The notes beneath the pieces are model-generated. The model was not told the DNA's origin and ran no database searches. It saw nothing but the letters and a program-made list of their open reading frames with translations. Position numbers and translations under genes: made by a program. From Chthoniobacter sp. (GTDB lineage Bacteria; Verrucomicrobiota; Verrucomicrobiia; Chthoniobacterales; Chthoniobacteraceae), in assembly GCA_025352865.1 (NCBI GenBank), contig JANXSB010000320.1, positions 1 through 7,684 on the forward strand: a DNA stretch of 7,684 nt. The letters are read 5' to 3'. Position 1 is the stretch's first letter; each line of letters begins with the position of its first letter. Below are positions 5,908 to 7,684 of the stretch, piece after piece.

Positions 5908-7407
5908 TCACAGCAGCCCGAACTGGTTTTTCAAAATCCACGTCTGCGCCTTGACCGCCAGCTCCGCGGTGTTCACCGGCTTCGCCATGAAATCGCTCCC
6001 GCCATTCAGACTCCCCTGCGCGCGCTGCTCCACGGCGTTTTCGCCGGTCAGGAAAATGATCGGCGTCTTTTGATAGGCGAGCTGGCCGCGAAGCTGGGCG
6101 CAGAGCGCGGGAGCCGTGCTGCCGGCGAGATCGTAGTCGAGCAGCACGAGGTCGAATTTTCGCCCGCTCGCCTCCGCCAGCACCGCGCCGGCATCCGCGC
6201 AACTCGTCGTCTGGAGCTGCGCCATTTCGAGCGAAGCCACGAGCATCGCCAGCATTTCTGCGTCGTCATCCACCGCGAGGACGCTGGCCTGCGGCAGGGA
6301 TTTCGCGCGCTCGACATGGCGCGGCTCCACGAGCCGCCCGAGCAAATCGAGCGCCTGTATGACCGTCCGCGCAGTCGTCGTTTCCATCGCGCCGTCTTGC
6401 GCCAGCAGCTCGTGCAGCAGCGCCTCCACGGACGCCGCCACGCGCGCGATCGGATGATCGTCGAGCCCCGCCGTGCAGTCCACGAGCTGCGTCGCCAGCG
6501 CCATCAGTTCCGCGCGCGAACCCGTGTCGTCCGGCACGCCGCTCACGCGATCGAGCGCGGCGCGCAGCGGCGTGAGCGTGGCGGCGATCGGCTGGAAAAG
6601 CGGCCCGAGCGGGAGCGTCACGCGCTGCGTGGCGTTGGGATCGAGCGCGGTCAAAGCGGACGCCGGATCGCGCGAAGTCATCGCCCCCGGCCTCGGGGCC
6701 TGGCGGACGTGCGCGCCGTTCATCGGCGGCACCGGTTTCACGCGCGAACCGCGGAGTTCCTGGAGCTCGCGGGCGAGCCCCACCTTTTCCATCTGCAAAT
6801 GCTCCAGCGCCCGCCGCGCCGCATCGCATTCGCGGCCGGTGTGCAGCAGTTCCTCGCGCAGATTCGCCAACTCCAGCTTCAGCCCGGCGTTCGTGTGGCG
6901 GAGATCATCGCGCTCGCTCGTCACCGCACGCAGCGCATCCTGCGCCGCCGCCGATGGCGTGGAATCCGTGCGGCCCGTGACCAGCCGCGCGCTCGAAAGC
7001 ATGTCCACCCGCCGCTGCTGCGAGGTGAGCTTGGCCTGCAGCTCGGCGTTTTCCGCGCGGAGAAAAGCCGCGTCCTTTTCGAGCTGCTCCCGCGTCATCA
7101 GCGCCTCGGATGCCGACGCCGCCATCGGATCGTAAAAACATTCCACCGTTCCAAACGCAATCTTGCACGCCTGGTGCAGATGGAAATCCGTCACCGGCTC
7201 CCCATCGACAAACGTCAGATTCGTCGAGCCCAAATCATGCAGCCGGTAGTGCCCGTCCGTCGCGATCAGCTCCACATGATGCGCCGACACCGCCCGGTCC
7301 ACGATCTGGATCGTATTGTCCGGCCGCCGTCCGATCGTGACGAGATCGCCGGATAGCTCATGCGTCACTTCCATCTGGTTGGGCAGCTTGATTCGGAGCG
7401 TGGGCAT
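5908..7407 (-). CDS. FHA domain - coiled coil - Hpt-like region - response regulator receiver protein
   Basis: A 499-residue cytoplasmic signalling protein. The FHA domain (about 1-95) has G26-R27-R28, S41 and H44, and G60-S61-T62-N63, the residues that in this family bind phosphothreonine peptides; the usual Arg after the Ser is Ala42. A heptad-rich, charged coiled coil spans about 104-220, then a Pro-rich linker. Residues 265-365 are helical and can be aligned with the Hpt/CheA P1 type, but the phosphorylated His position is Thr306. The C-terminal receiver (375-499) is complete: acidic D380-D382, phospho-acceptor D424, T454 and K476-P477. There is no DNA-binding or enzymatic output domain, so it probably acts by protein contacts. 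I chose ATG 7407 because MPTLRIKLPN begins the first FHA strand; the reading frame stays open to 7569, but that extension is low-complexity and overlaps the start of prfC. It is divergent from prfC. Partner kinases are not in the window. Confidence 0.9.
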   Translation of the reverse strand: MPTLRIKLPNQMEVTHELSGDLVTIGRRPDNTIQIVDRAVSAHHVELIATDGHYRLHDLGSTNLTFVDGEPVTDFHLHQACKIAFGTVECFYDPMAASASEALMTREQLEKDAAFLRAENAELQAKLTSQQRRVDMLSSARLVTGRTDSTPSAAAQDALRAVTSERDDLRHTNAGLKLELANLREELLHTGRECDAARRALEHLQMEKVGLARELQELRGSRVKPVPPMNGAHVRQAPRPGAMTSRDPASALTALDPNATQRVTLPLGPLFQPIAATLTPLRAALDRVSGVPDDTGSRAELMALATQLVDCTAGLDDHPIARVAASVEALLHELLAQDGAMETTTARTVIQALDLLGRLVEPRHVERAKSLPQASVLAVDDDAEMLAMLVASLEMAQLQTTSCADAGAVLAEASGRKFDLVLLDYDLAGSTAPALCAQLRGQLAYQKTPIIFLTGENAVEQRAQGSLNGGSDFMAKPVNTAELAVKAQTWILKNQFGLL

Positions 7408-7521
7408 TGGGTGAAAAAGGCGGGGCGGTGGAACTGCCGGTGAGATTAGCAAATGCGATGCCGCGCGGCCCGCTACCGCTTGCGCCTCCGTAAGTTCTGC
7501 CGCACTGTCCGCGCCTTTCTC
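7408..7521. promoter_or_regulatory. Divergent intergenic region between the FHA-REC gene and prfC
   Basis: Both genes read outward from this 114-bp gap, so it must hold their promoters or leaders. The best element is on the minus strand: TGCTAATCT (7451-7443), an extended -10-like sequence about 35 bases before the FHA-REC ATG, without a recognisable -35. I found no convincing plus-strand promoter for prfC. Neither gene has a Shine-Dalgarno sequence. Confidence 0.35.
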
Positions 7522-7684
7522 ATGCTTGATGAAATCCAACGCCGCCGCACCTTCGCCATCATCTCGCACCCGGATGCCGGCAAGACCACGCTGACTGAGA
7601 AGCTCCTCCTCTACGGCGGCGCGGTGCAGCTCGCGGGCAGCGTCACTTCGCGAAAAAACGCGCGCCAGGCCACCTCCGACTGGA
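7522..7684 (+). CDS. prfC: Peptide chain release factor 3 (5' part only)
   Basis: RF3 is a translational GTPase that removes RF1/RF2 from the ribosome after peptide release. Only 54 complete codons lie in the window, but they are diagnostic: RRRTFAIISHPDAGKTTLTE (7-26) contains the G1 P-loop (S15-H16-P17-D18-A19-G20-K21-T22), and the following LLLYGG, LAGSV and RKNARQATSDW segments are those of RF3. EF-G, LepA and TypA have a different sequence after the P-loop. The start is ATG 7522 (MLDEIQRRRTF), which fits the short N-terminus of the family. An in-frame ATG at 7453 would add 23 mostly basic residues with no family similarity and is less likely. The gene continues beyond the right edge and is the only plus-strand gene here. 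Confidence 0.95.
   Translation, partial: MLDEIQRRRTFAIISHPDAGKTTLTEKLLLYGGAVQLAGSVTSRKNARQATSDW

Noticed and set aside
6070..7356. Plus-strand open frame of 428 codons opposite the FHA-REC gene
   Set aside because: Extremely Arg-rich, no domain, and opposite conserved FHA and receiver motifs.
7453..7521. Upstream in-frame ATG for prfC
   Set aside because: It would add a very basic tail unlike known RF3 N-termini; ATG 7522 gives the expected length.
7408..7569. N-terminal extension of the FHA-REC protein by 54 residues
   Set aside because: It overlaps the first codons of prfC, is low-complexity, and the FHA domain begins right after ATG 7407.

Overview
The window is a G+C-rich, gene-dense bacterial chromosome segment. 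It holds seven protein genes: six on the minus strand and one partial gene on the plus strand at the right edge. The combination of an autotransporter-type beta-strand repeat protein carrying a PEP-CTERM sorting tag, an FHA/receiver regulator, a type IV pilus ATPase with a divergent N-terminus, and almost no Shine-Dalgarno signals points to a Gram-negative bacterium, most likely Verrucomicrobiota. That assignment is an inference from gene style and was not tested by a search.

Right to left, in the direction of most transcription: prfC (peptide chain release factor 3) starts at 7522 and leaves the window on the plus strand. Divergent from it across 114 bp is a regulator built as FHA domain, coiled coil, helical Hpt-like region and response-regulator receiver (5908-7407). 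A perfect 9-bp inverted repeat follows it. Next come a lipoprotein of unknown function (5020-5802) and a large secreted repeat protein with two tandem copies of a roughly 740-bp unit and a C-terminal PEP-CTERM anchor (2554-4866).

After a 124-bp gap with a good sigma70-like promoter lies a tight minus-strand cluster: efp (elongation factor P), a polytopic membrane protein with an HELTH zinc-protease motif, and a PilT/PilU-like ATPase cut by the left edge. Gaps of 33 and 27 bp suggest one transcript.

The genes fall into three themes. Translation is represented by EF-P and RF3. Envelope and surface functions are represented by the PEP-CTERM protein, the lipoprotein, the membrane protease and the pilus ATPase. 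Signalling is represented by the FHA-REC protein. There is no phage, transposon, CRISPR array, tRNA or rRNA, and no gene-free stretch above 300 bp.

I did not find a clear new multi-gene system. The most interesting points are the Asn at the modification site of EF-P, the FHA-coiled coil-degenerate Hpt-REC architecture, the efp-protease-pilT operon, and the lipoprotein that looks like a transglutaminase-type domain without its catalytic Cys.
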